NCBI RefSeq assembly: GCF_001742285.1 | Contig: NZ_MIEK01000034.1 | Coordinates: 107,762-171,761 of the forward strand | Direction of reading: 5' to 3' | From: Enterococcus rivorum | Lineage (GTDB): Bacteria > Bacillota > Bacilli > Lactobacillales > Enterococcaceae | DNA length: 64,000 nucleotides | Part shown: positions 28,352-36,865 of the stretch, one piece after another | Layout of the letters: each line of letters opens with the position of its first letter | Numbering within the stretch: the first letter of the stretch is position 1 | Made by a program: the position numbers and the translations under genes | The notes under the pieces: model-generated | Database searches by the model: none | Told to the model about the DNA's origin: nothing | What the model saw: only the letters and a program-made list of their open reading frames with translations

Positions 28352-29226
28352 TAAACAGTTCCCACCTTTCTTAAGAAAAAGGTATTTTGTCTTTGGTTAT
28401 CGATTTCAGCTATCACTAACGCTGAATCTTCTTTTTTATGTTCAACCGTTGCTACTTTTTTTACTGTATGATTTAAACTGAACTTATCATCACGAATCGT
28501 TCTTATGATGCCAGTTTCTCCGCTTTTTAAAGTAAAATGTGCTAATTTTAACTCTTCTATTTTGTTTAAAAGATTCGCTGCGGCATTTTCATTTAGAATG
28601 TCTTTGATTGCGTTAAACCATAGCTCAAATTCTGATTTTTTATCACCGGACCATTCTTTATATTCCTTCTGGCTAGTTAAAATCCAATTATGGAACTCAG
28701 CAATAATTCGCTGCAGCTCTTTTTCTGCTACAACATACCAGTTGTCATAAGTTTGTTGACAGGTTTTTACCCATTCTGTAAAATAGCGTAAAATTTCCTC
28801 AAAAGTCCAAATATAATTACTATCCTTGATACCGTCGTTGTAAATACTTTCTTTTACTTGGTAGACAAAGTCCCTAGTCGAAAATTGTTGTTTCCAGTTT
28901 AAATCTTTTTGTAATTCTCTAAAACTAAAATAAGCGATATTTTCACCGATATTTTGCATATCATATTTTGTTAATGTATATTGAATTTTCCCTTTTTTAG
29001 CATCAATGATTTTAGTCACTTTCTGTTCGGATAAACCCAAGCCGGTATGATGTCCTTGTTTCACGCAAAAAAATGGGGTCATTCCAGTAATATCCTTTGG
29101 TTTTCCAAATTCAGTAATTGTAACATCTAAAACTTGACTACCTTCATCAAATTGTCGAATGAGCATCGTTGGTATATTATCATTCGGTTGTGTACTTGAT
29201 AAAAAAATTGGATAGATTATAGACAT
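28351..29226 (-). CDS. BppU-family phage baseplate upper protein
   Basis: A 291-residue protein with the BppU N-terminal fold (MLIRQFDEGSQVLDVTITEF, then FFCVKQGHHTGLGLSEQKV) and a middle coiled segment rich in W, Q and E. In lactococcal phage TP901-1, BppU is the periplasmic-side scaffold that carries the receptor-binding proteins. It lies between Tal and the fibre proteins, as in that phage, and ends in FLRKVGTV. Confidence 0.82.
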   Translation of the reverse strand: MSIIYPIFLSSTQPNDNIPTMLIRQFDEGSQVLDVTITEFGKPKDITGMTPFFCVKQGHHTGLGLSEQKVTKIIDAKKGKIQYTLTKYDMQNIGENIAYFSFRELQKDLNWKQQFSTRDFVYQVKESIYNDGIKDSNYIWTFEEILRYFTEWVKTCQQTYDNWYVVAEKELQRIIAEFHNWILTSQKEYKEWSGDKKSEFELWFNAIKDILNENAAANLLNKIEELKLAHFTLKSGETGIIRTIRDDKFSLNHTVKKVATVEHKKEDSALVIAEIDNQRQNTFFLRKVGTV

Positions 29227-29253
29227 GCCATGTATTCCTCCTTTACATCTTTT

Positions 29254-31986
29254 TTAAAATTTGACAAAGTCTCTTGGATTATAAAATCCGTTATTATTAG
29301 GCCAAATATCATTCATAATTTGGAAGTGACAGTGATTTCCTGTTGAAGGTCCTGTCGTTCCCATCACGCCGATTTGCTGACCTTGCTTGACTGTCTGTCC
29401 TTGTGAGACTAATAACTGAGAGTTATGAGCATAACCTGTATACTTGCCATCAGAATGTTTAATAACAATATATAGGCCATACCACTCTGGATAGTTGGCT
29501 GCAACGACCACTTGGCCAGCAGCACTTGCATAGATTGGGGTATTAGGATTACCGTTTACTAAATCGATTCCATTGTGTAGCTCTTGCGCGCCAGTAATTG
29601 GACTTGTTCGCCAACCAAATTCACTAGTTACAGTTATAGGATCAAAAATAGGCTTAACAAACCCTCCACTGCTTGCTTCTAAATCTTTGAGTTTGTGGTA
29701 CCAATAATTTCCTGCATCTATCCGCTCTTGTAATCGTTCAATTCCAGCACGTTCGAAGTTTTTTAGGAATGCAAACGTTGCTGTGTAAATGTCATTGCAG
29801 ACTTTGAATCCTTCAACACTGGTTGGATTTACTGCTCCAATCCACTGTCCATTATACATACACCAGCTAATTAGTTTTAACTGTGCAGACAAGGTAGTAT
29901 AATCCTCTGATATTCTGGCAGCAGCCATTAGTCGCTGTACGTACTCTCGACCATTTGTTGTCTGGCTTCCAACAAGTGGATAACTTGAGCCGTCCCATTG
30001 AACCAAACCATAGGCAGGTCCACCATTTTGTCCAGTATCAGGGTTCATAGATGACCCCACCTCTCCTTGAATATTTCCAAGAATTCCAGCTGTTGCTTGT
30101 TTTGAATAACCATTTGCAAGCAAAAATGCCCAAATATCCCAAGCCCTTTTTTCAGCATCTGTTGTTAAGTCTGGCGGATAAGTACCACCCCCTGTATTTC
30201 CACCACCGGATCCACCACCTTGTCCATGAATAACCTCTTTACCATTCAAAAACAAGCGACCTTCAATTTTGATATCTCCTTTTAGAGTCCCATTTCCATA
30301 TAACTTATATAATTTATTTGAACCTTTTGCTTCTTTAGGAATTTCGAAAATTGCATTGTTCGCTCTATCTTCTTTGTTTGTTGCCGTTCCAATCTGAAAA
30401 CCATACCCTTCAATGTGTGTCAAACCAACCACTGAATGATTACCAGCCGATCCCATCCAAAACATCTCTTCAGCTTTATTTTTGTTGTATACGACAATCG
30501 TTCCATTAGATTGTAGTCTTATTTGACTATCTCTTTCTGAACTTGTCCTAACATTAACTCCTTCTAATGTTCCACCTTTTATAAAATCTGCGTTGAGTTC
30601 GCCGTCAATCGTCCAAGCTGTTTCTGGTTTATTATTTAAATTACCTTTGACAAAGCTAATTCCACTTGAATTCATTATCAAAAAGTGTTTACTTTTTTCT
30701 ACTGTTATTCCATTCATAAATACCATTTGGTAGGGTTCACGACTGTCTGATTTTTCGGTTTCAATTCCATTCATTATGCGAATTGATCCACCTTTGGCTC
30801 CTCGCAAAACGTCGTCTTGCCATTTTGAAATTTCTTCTGAATCATAAAAAGTTGTCTTTTTTTCTTCTAGAGAAGCTACATTTCCTTTTAAATCAGAAGC
30901 GACCTTCACGATATTATTTGTGATGTTATCGCCTAAACTGGATTCTATTTTTCCTGTTAAACGATCTATTTTCACTTTAAAAATACGTGTCTCATAATGA
31001 TATTTTCGATCATGACGATGAATGGTAACTGTATTACCGATAATGTCTCCATCCAAGATTTCTGTTTTAAATTGAACCAGTGGACGGGAATAATCTATTA
31101 GCGCTTGATAGGTTTTTTGTAACAATTTCTCAGCATCTTCTTCGTCGTCGAAAATAATCACCTTTTCTCTTCGACGCATATCGCCATTACTTAAAGGAAT
31201 TCCGTATTGTTTTGTCATTTCTGGTATCTCAAGCCAATTTTGACCTTTCGGCTTGTCTAACGGTTTTCCCTTGGATTTTTTCCATTCAACTTTATCAAAC
31301 TCGATACGATTTCCTTTGCCATCTCCAACATCTTCTCCTCGACCACGACCAATCAAACTAGTATAAACCTGATTACGATCCTGTTCCTTTACAATACTTA
31401 GTGCTTTATCGCCATAAGTAAAACGTTGATTGCTATACTTACCAATTCTTTGATGGATTTCTATCCATTTTTTTTGAATGCCATTCCCGCTTATTTTATA
31501 TTTAAAGACGATTTCACAACCATGGGTTTGGGTTATTTTTAGGGCATCACGAATGGAAATATATGAAAATTTTTCAGTAATAGTTGGCAAATTATTGCTA
31601 CTGTAACCTAATGTCCATTCCGTTTCTCGCAATAATCGTTGTAGCATCGTTCTGATGGGTTCATTATTTGCATGAAAATCGTTTACAACGTAAGAATCCA
31701 ATTCATCTGGAGCAAAATTGATTCCAGTAAAGCTAAGTTTATTTTCGGGATCACTATCCATCACAATTCTATACAAACTGAAAGATTTATCTGATTCTTT
31801 AACAGCCATATAAGCCGCTTTTTTCAGCTCCTCTAAATAACTAGTTGTTACAGTTAAGGTATCGTGCATCAGCTCTTCTTGATTCATGGTAATTTCTTTT
31901 TCTTGAACAACTTCTAGTAAGTGCTCTTCATTCACTATTCGAATTAATTTTTGATAATCATTAAAAAAATAAACACTTTCACTCAT
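29254..31986 (-). CDS. Tail-associated lysin (Tal) with lysozyme and M23 domains
   Basis: A 910-residue tail-tip protein. The N-terminal 400 residues form the siphophage tail spike/hub. A Gly-rich linker near residue 595 precedes a phage tail lysozyme domain (about 608-770) with probable catalytic Glu642 in GNIQGEVGSSMNP. The C-terminus (about 777-910) is an M23 endopeptidase: zinc ligands His804 and Asp808 in LHNGID, and His885/His887 in NHCHFQ; His854 lies in GYAHNS. Both predicted activities would open peptidoglycan during injection or attack from outside. It overlaps dit by 4 bases. Confidence 0.9.
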   Translation of the reverse strand: MSESVYFFNDYQKLIRIVNEEHLLEVVQEKEITMNQEELMHDTLTVTTSYLEELKKAAYMAVKESDKSFSLYRIVMDSDPENKLSFTGINFAPDELDSYVVNDFHANNEPIRTMLQRLLRETEWTLGYSSNNLPTITEKFSYISIRDALKITQTHGCEIVFKYKISGNGIQKKWIEIHQRIGKYSNQRFTYGDKALSIVKEQDRNQVYTSLIGRGRGEDVGDGKGNRIEFDKVEWKKSKGKPLDKPKGQNWLEIPEMTKQYGIPLSNGDMRRREKVIIFDDEEDAEKLLQKTYQALIDYSRPLVQFKTEILDGDIIGNTVTIHRHDRKYHYETRIFKVKIDRLTGKIESSLGDNITNNIVKVASDLKGNVASLEEKKTTFYDSEEISKWQDDVLRGAKGGSIRIMNGIETEKSDSREPYQMVFMNGITVEKSKHFLIMNSSGISFVKGNLNNKPETAWTIDGELNADFIKGGTLEGVNVRTSSERDSQIRLQSNGTIVVYNKNKAEEMFWMGSAGNHSVVGLTHIEGYGFQIGTATNKEDRANNAIFEIPKEAKGSNKLYKLYGNGTLKGDIKIEGRLFLNGKEVIHGQGGGSGGGNTGGGTYPPDLTTDAEKRAWDIWAFLLANGYSKQATAGILGNIQGEVGSSMNPDTGQNGGPAYGLVQWDGSSYPLVGSQTTNGREYVQRLMAAARISEDYTTLSAQLKLISWCMYNGQWIGAVNPTSVEGFKVCNDIYTATFAFLKNFERAGIERLQERIDAGNYWYHKLKDLEASSGGFVKPIFDPITVTSEFGWRTSPITGAQELHNGIDLVNGNPNTPIYASAAGQVVVAANYPEWYGLYIVIKHSDGKYTGYAHNSQLLVSQGQTVKQGQQIGVMGTTGPSTGNHCHFQIMNDIWPNNNGFYNPRDFVKF

Positions 31987-32750
31987 AGCAAGACCTCCCT
32001 ATAAGATATTGTTATATTTCCATTGTTACTGCTAATCGTTTGGCCTTGTCTCAAATAAAAATTTTCAAAATCACTTGCTAAATCAAGTAAAAAGGTTTGA
32101 TCTACTTTATTTAAAAATACTTTTCCCATTTTAAAATCAAAAACAACTTTATCTCCTTGTTGAAAATTTCTACTTGTACAGCTAATTTGTTCTGTGCCAT
32201 TTGTTACCATTAAACCGCCAACATTTCTAATTTCAACCTCAATTTTCTCTGGTGTCACTAAATAAGGTAGGTATGAAACAATATCTCCATCGCTTTTAAA
32301 AAGTCTAGAATACTTTCTAGGATCTTTACACAATAGTTCAAAACTAGAAATAATGCTGTTTGTGTCTCCTCGAACTTCATCAGTCGACATGTATTGTCCA
32401 TAGTAATGATAGTCAAAGGCATCTTTAAATCGAATTTCTACTTCTTCCTCTGTGTATAGAACTTGCATCAACTTATGATACTTTTTCTGCAACTCTTCAG
32501 CGTCTTTACCAATTAATTGATACGTTACTTTTATCACTCTGGCGGGTAATGTTTGGTTGGTTTTAATGCTCCCAATCTGGCTCTCTTCTGTTTCAATATT
32601 AACTGATAGCATTTCTCTGCCAGTTACAGCCAATGTTCGATAACCAGCAATTATCTTTTCGATATGGACACCGTCATACATCATCGCAGAAGAAGGAAGA
32701 ATCAGCTCATCTTTGTGTAATTTCTTTTTTGTATCTTCAAAATAATACAT
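31983..32750 (-). CDS. Distal tail protein (Dit)
   Basis: A 255-residue protein of the siphophage distal tail family, which forms the hexameric hub joining the tail tube to the baseplate. Characteristic features are the N-terminal strand-rich domain (RTLAVTGREMLSVNIETEE, EVEIRFKDAFDYHYYGQY) and the C-terminal galectin-like part. Its position between tape measure and Tal is canonical, and it overlaps Tal by 4 bases. Confidence 0.85.
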   Translation of the reverse strand: MYYFEDTKKKLHKDELILPSSAMMYDGVHIEKIIAGYRTLAVTGREMLSVNIETEESQIGSIKTNQTLPARVIKVTYQLIGKDAEELQKKYHKLMQVLYTEEEVEIRFKDAFDYHYYGQYMSTDEVRGDTNSIISSFELLCKDPRKYSRLFKSDGDIVSYLPYLVTPEKIEVEIRNVGGLMVTNGTEQISCTSRNFQQGDKVVFDFKMGKVFLNKVDQTFLLDLASDFENFYLRQGQTISSNNGNITISYREVLL

Positions 32751-32763
32751 CTTTTTCCTCCTT

Positions 32764-34770
32764 CTAAAACGCTAAATTAATCGCAGCATCTTGCCCCATC
32801 GCTTCTGAAATATCTGAAACAAATGCTTTAAAGTTTTGATTTCCTAGTTTAATATTGAATGTTGCAGGTTGTTTTTCGTTTTGTTGTGTTTGTGCACTGC
32901 TAGAATGAACGGATAGTTTTTGTACGGTATCTACTTGTTGATTCAAACTATCTAAACTAGGCAACATAATATCGGATGCTAGATGATCCATCGCTTGATC
33001 CACTACGTATGCATTTCTCTCAATTCCGATGGCTAAACCGGCTGGTAGCATCGCGCCAATCTCATCACGCATCCAACGTGAAGGCGAATGGATTTTGAAG
33101 ATATTTTTAAACGTATCACCAATGCTCTTACCAATATTTTTAACTGTCTCAATGACTGTATTAACCATACCGCCAATCCCGTCTATTAATCCTTTCATCA
33201 AGTTCATTCCTGCATCTTTTAAGTCAGGAAGAGCCTTACCAAATGTTTCAATAAATTTCAATAGAATTTCTGCACCTGCTTGGATAACTTTTGGAATGCT
33301 ATTTCCAATTCCCATTACTAACGCTAAAATTAATTCCACTGCTGCAGATAAAATTTGTGGTAAATTCGCTAACAAGCCCTCACATAATTTCCCTACAATC
33401 TCTACAGCTGCATTTAACAGTTTCGGTAAATTTTCTGATAGCGTACTGACTAGAGTTGTGATAGCTTTTAATGCTACTGGAATTAGTTGAGGCAACACTG
33501 AAGCAATCCCCTCTGCAAGTTTAACTAAAATCTCAATCCCTTTATCCAGAATTTGTGGCAAATTATCTGTAATATTTTTGGTAAATGATTCAATAATTGT
33601 AGTAACTGTAGCAACAAGTTGGCCTTGGTTTGCTAAAATCCCATCTATTAAAGAAATAAGTAAATTCAATCCAGTTAACAGCAATTGTGGTGCTAATTCC
33701 AATAAGCTAGTTGCTAGAGATTCAATAATCATCAATGCTGCCGGAATCAGTGTGGGTAAATTGACTACGACTCCATCAATTAATCCATTCAACAACGCCA
33801 TTGCACTTTGCATTATGACTGGAAGATTTTCAGAAATCGCTAAAGCTAATCCCGAAACAATTTGAGCCCCAGAGTTCATCAATTCTGGTAGTTTAGCGAG
33901 AATTCCGCTGACAAAACCTTTTATCATTTCAGGACCTTTTGTTGTAACAGTTTCAATCATCTTTGAAATCTGTCCCCCCATTTGACTATCCAACATACCA
34001 AATCCAACGAGTGCAACTCCTAGAATTGCAGCAGGCCCTAAAGCTTTTAATGCAAAGCCCATTACAGAAGTTAAGCCCTGAACCATTGAAGTCAAAGCTG
34101 TCGTTCCTACTCCAGCAGATTTTTGTATTCCCTGACCGATACCGCCAAAAGCCTTTGTAATTAAAGGTACTTCTCCAGCCATTTTTTTTGATCCTAGTGA
34201 AATAGATTCAAAAAAACCAGCTACATTTAGTGCGCCTGAATCTAATTTATTTAATACTTTGCCCACTCCTAATTCTAAAGACACCATTCCATATTCCATC
34301 TGTGGGGCTAGACTTGTCACTGTTTTTGATAGATTTTTTGTAAAGCCCATTACTTTAGAATCTAACGAAATAAACGGATCTAACATTTTTGTAGGTAAAT
34401 CTTTAAATGGCGCTTGCATTTTACTAAAACTAGTTGAAACAACATCCGTTAATCCCTGTGATTTTTTACCTAGTGTGTTAAACGCTCCTGCAGCTTTTCC
34501 TAGCTGGGTAGTTGCCTGTGAACCAAAGTTTGTAAACATTGATTCAATAGAAGGTAAACCAAAGCTAGCTAAAGTCATATTCAAATCTTTAAATGAGTCC
34601 TTAACACCATTAAAAGCGGTTGTTACCGCACTGGGATCTGAAACAGATGAAAACAGATGATTAATCTGTGTTTCTAATCGAGCAGTATTTTCAGCTATTT
34701 GTGTTAACGATCCGTTCAAACCTCCATCTACAACTTTTAGAATAGCCTTTATATTTATTTTAGAGTCCAC
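32764..34770 (-). CDS. Phage tail tape measure protein
   Basis: A 668-residue tape measure protein. It has an N-terminal helical part, a hydrophobic segment (about 240-260), and eleven consecutive 22-residue repeats (about 294-535) built on (L/I)P-x-(L/I) followed by hydrophobic helix. The C-terminus carries the common tape-measure motif FKIHSPSRWMRDEIG. At 1.5 A per residue a full-length helix would span about 100 nm, giving an estimate of tail length. It follows the chaperone genes by 15 bases. Confidence 0.88.
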   Translation of the reverse strand: MDSKINIKAILKVVDGGLNGSLTQIAENTARLETQINHLFSSVSDPSAVTTAFNGVKDSFKDLNMTLASFGLPSIESMFTNFGSQATTQLGKAAGAFNTLGKKSQGLTDVVSTSFSKMQAPFKDLPTKMLDPFISLDSKVMGFTKNLSKTVTSLAPQMEYGMVSLELGVGKVLNKLDSGALNVAGFFESISLGSKKMAGEVPLITKAFGGIGQGIQKSAGVGTTALTSMVQGLTSVMGFALKALGPAAILGVALVGFGMLDSQMGGQISKMIETVTTKGPEMIKGFVSGILAKLPELMNSGAQIVSGLALAISENLPVIMQSAMALLNGLIDGVVVNLPTLIPAALMIIESLATSLLELAPQLLLTGLNLLISLIDGILANQGQLVATVTTIIESFTKNITDNLPQILDKGIEILVKLAEGIASVLPQLIPVALKAITTLVSTLSENLPKLLNAAVEIVGKLCEGLLANLPQILSAAVELILALVMGIGNSIPKVIQAGAEILLKFIETFGKALPDLKDAGMNLMKGLIDGIGGMVNTVIETVKNIGKSIGDTFKNIFKIHSPSRWMRDEIGAMLPAGLAIGIERNAYVVDQAMDHLASDIMLPSLDSLNQQVDTVQKLSVHSSSAQTQQNEKQPATFNIKLGNQNFKAFVSDISEAMGQDAAINLAF
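33166..33891 (-). repeat. Eleven 22-residue (66-bp) repeats within the tape measure gene
   Basis: Residues 294-535 divide into eleven units of exactly 22 residues, for example LPQILDKGIEILVKLAEGIA followed by two more residues, each starting (L/I/A)P. The DNA repeats are diverged, so the unit is best seen in protein. Confidence 0.7.
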
Positions 34771-34785
34771 TTTTTTCCTCCTTTC

Positions 34786-35187
34786 CTATGAATTAAAATT
34801 GGCAATCCAATTTTGTAATTTTTCTTTGTCTGGTGATGTTTCTTTTTTTCTACCTAATAATTTTTGTTCTGCTTTTTTGTAATCAAAGAATTTTTCAAAA
34901 GTTCTGAAAACTGGTTTTCCTTTTTTCGTTTGTCCAGCCATTACAGTCGCCCACGCTTGCATATGAATTTCATATTGTCGGTCTAATTGCCTTAATTGAT
35001 AAGCTTTCATTTTTAATTCATATTCAATAATGGTTAAACGATCAATCTCTTTTAAATCTTCTATTTTCAAAAAACGTAAACAATTTAAACGGATTTGGTC
35101 ATATATTTCATCAAAGTGAACCTCTTTTACGTCTGAGCTTCTTCCAACATCTTGCTGGTCATCATTCCGGTATATTCCGACTTTTTT
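34786..35187 (-). CDS. Tail assembly chaperone, frameshift-extended part (GT-like)
   Basis: This frame has no ribosome site at a plausible start and is open from the slip site at 35181-35187 to the stop at 34786. It is therefore best read as the C-terminal extension of the upstream chaperone made by a -1 frameshift: about 131 residues joined to 96 residues of the upstream frame, giving a 227-residue fusion. The extension is helical and charged (YELKMKAYQLRQLDRQYEIH, FEKFFDYKKAEQKLLGRKK). In lambda the equivalent gpGT loads tape measure protein. Confidence 0.82.
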   Translation of the reverse strand, partial: KKVGIYRNDDQQDVGRSSDVKEVHFDEIYDQIRLNCLRFLKIEDLKEIDRLTIIEYELKMKAYQLRQLDRQYEIHMQAWATVMAGQTKKGKPVFRTFEKFFDYKKAEQKLLGRKKETSPDKEKLQNWIANFNS

Positions 35188-35468
35188 AGCTCATCCATCA
35201 CTTCTTGAAAAAGGTCCTTCGTACCATTTTTTTCAACATATTCTTCTAGATGTTTCACTGTCATCCGAGGTTTTTCTGTCATATTGCCAATAAGTAGAAC
35301 TTCAAACAAAGTATCGACATCTGACAACATTAAATTAGAAACGATTGCACCGATTCCCAATTTTAGCTGCATTCCTCCACGATCTACAGAATATCGTTTA
35401 TTAATTTCTTTTAAAAATCCATAGCCAAATTTACATTCAAATAATTTTTCATCTATTGTTAATTCCAC
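35127..35468 (-). CDS. Tail assembly chaperone (G-like)
   Basis: A 113-residue chaperone (MELTIDEKLFECKFGYGFLKEINKRY) of the family placed between major tail protein and tape measure in siphophages. It is the zero-frame product; a fraction of ribosomes should shift at 35187-35181 into the overlapping frame to make the longer form. AGGAGG-type sequence precedes the start. Confidence 0.85.
   Translation of the reverse strand: MELTIDEKLFECKFGYGFLKEINKRYSVDRGGMQLKLGIGAIVSNLMLSDVDTLFEVLLIGNMTEKPRMTVKHLEEYVEKNGTKDLFQEVMDELKKSEYTGMMTSKMLEEAQT
35181..35187 (-). promoter_or_regulatory. Programmed -1 frameshift slip site A AAA AAG
   Basis: The zero frame reads CTA AAA AAG TCG, giving the classic X XXY YYZ heptamer A AAA AAG at codons 94-96 of the chaperone. 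The -1 frame is open without interruption from here through the next gene. Position and arrangement match tail chaperone frameshifting in lambda-like and TP901-1-like phages. Confidence 0.85.
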
Positions 35469-35530
35469 AATATTTCCTCCTAGGTTGAAAGAGGCTAGTT
35501 AAGCTAACCTCTTAGATGTTATTCATATTT

Positions 35531-36040
35531 TTATACGGTTGGCGCTACTTTTACAGTATCTTTAAAGGTATAATCTCCACCTTCTGAAGTGTCCAGTTCT
35601 AGAGCAGCAAAACCATTTTTACCTGTCCCTTCAATTGCCCACTCTAAAGAATACTCCACTTTACTTTCAGCTGAATCGGTTTCTTCAAACGAAGTGAAAT
35701 AGCCTTCAAAATATTTTGCTTTAAATTTTCCTTCATTATTTCCAGTCCCAATTTCTTTTGTATTAATGCGCCAAATTTGAACACGCTTATTTTCATCCAT
35801 CGCAGTTTCTAATTTATCGATTTGAGTTGATCCGATTTTATATAGTGTCGTTGCCGTAACAGTTGTTTCTGTTGCTCCAGGAGTCACAACGCTACCATCT
35901 TTTGTCACAGTAGCTTCACTTTCTTTTGATTTTGAATAACCATTTTCTGTACTATAAGCTAATCCCCATGCATTCTCATTGCCCTCATCTTCTGCTAAAC
36001 GAAAACGCCAAACTACATCTACTCCACTTAATGCTGTCAT
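35531..36040 (-). CDS. Major tail protein (TP901-1 family)
   Basis: A 169-residue tail tube protein of the TP901-1 family (MTALSGVDVVWRFRLAEDEG at the start, then WGLAYSTENGYSKSKESE). It is the subunit stacked around the tape measure to form the tube. The gene overlaps the preceding small gene by 4 bases (ATGA). Confidence 0.85.
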   Translation of the reverse strand: MTALSGVDVVWRFRLAEDEGNENAWGLAYSTENGYSKSKESEATVTKDGSVVTPGATETTVTATTLYKIGSTQIDKLETAMDENKRVQIWRINTKEIGTGNNEGKFKAKYFEGYFTSFEETDSAESKVEYSLEWAIEGTGKNGFAALELDTSEGGDYTFKDTVKVAPTV

Positions 36041-36261
36041 TTATTCATTTCCTCCTTTAAAGTTCTGTTACTCTTTTTTAGTTTCTCTATATAATTAAGC
36101 GATCGCTTCAATTGAGATGCTAATTGATTTTTTCGTCTTTGTTCTTCATGTACTCTTTTCTGCAGCTTTTTGATAATCTGTAATTGCTTTTTTATTGTCT
36201 TATCTTGCTGTTGAAAAAAATGGTTGTCTTCTTTTTTTAATAAAAAAATACGATTTTTCAA
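36037..36261 (-). CDS. Small coiled-coil protein at the head of the tail operon
   Basis: A 74-residue highly charged protein with heptad pattern through most of its length (IKKQLQIIKKLQKRVHEEQR, SLNYIEKLKKSNRTLKEEMN). TTG start at 36261 with AGGAGAT upstream. It overlaps the tail tube gene by 4 bases, so it belongs to the operon. I recognise no family; in a phage this position would normally hold head-tail connector genes. Confidence 0.7.
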   Translation of the reverse strand: MKNRIFLLKKEDNHFFQQQDKTIKKQLQIIKKLQKRVHEEQRRKNQLASQLKRSLNYIEKLKKSNRTLKEEMNK

Positions 36262-36410
36262 TTAGACATCTCCTCTCATTTTAAGTCCCGGGCGACTAGC
36301 TCTCTTGCTTGATAACAACAGTATACAATCAATCGTTTAACTAAAACTCCCACTTATCTTCTAAAAGTATGCCAACTTTCTTGCACTATTCTTGCTTCTT
36401 TATGCATAAT

Positions 36411-36450
36411 AAAAAAACCATAATAATCGTATGTTTACGAACTACTATGG
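36411..36450 (-). terminator. Intrinsic terminator downstream of the MerR pseudogene
   Basis: CCATA-a-TA and TCGTA blocks (36418 onward) pair with TACGA-ac-TA-c-TATGG (to 36450); on the minus strand seven T follow at 36411-36417. It isolates the tail operon from transcription coming from upstream. Confidence 0.6.
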
Positions 36451-36496
36451 CTTACTTAAAATACATTGTTACCGAGATTTTTTCTCTCGTAATTAA

Positions 36497-36855
36497 TTAG
36501 TTTTTTTCTCTACGACAACATCAAAAGCTTTATAAATCAAGGCATAAAGACTGGATTCTCATTGGTTCACTTATTGGGTTCCAGCTTCAATCCATTTCTG
36601 GTAGTACTCTATTTTCAATGCTACTTTTTTTAATCTGTTGATAATTGCTGGATTTTATCCTTTATTTTTTTGTTCTAAACAGCAAGCTAAACATTCTTGT
36701 AAGGTATCATCGCCTTCCAAGGCTAGCTGAATAACGTTACGGATGTCTCCCAACGAGACACCTCTATCTTTCATAAAACGAATCGAGGCTATCAAATCTA
36801 AGCCTTTTTCTTCAAAATAATGAATACCATTTTCATTTTACAAAAGCTAGTATTA
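36497..36855 (-). pseudogene. Truncated, degenerate copy of the MerR gene at 38788
   Basis: The segment aligns in order with the C-terminal four-fifths of the intact MerR gene (for example ACGTTACGGATGTCTCCCAA here against GACATTACGAATGTCTCCCA there), but contains frameshifts and stops. The first 30 or so residues (the helix-turn-helix start) are missing; homology stops at ACAAAAG, where the decarboxylase remnant begins. It appears to be a duplication that lost its 5' end. Confidence 0.8.
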
Positions 36856-36865
36856 ACTTAAAAGC

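Noticed and set aside
33029..33490. Long plus-strand open frame opposite the tape measure gene
   Set aside because: It mirrors the repeat region of the tape measure; no ribosome site, and its composition is that of an antisense shadow.
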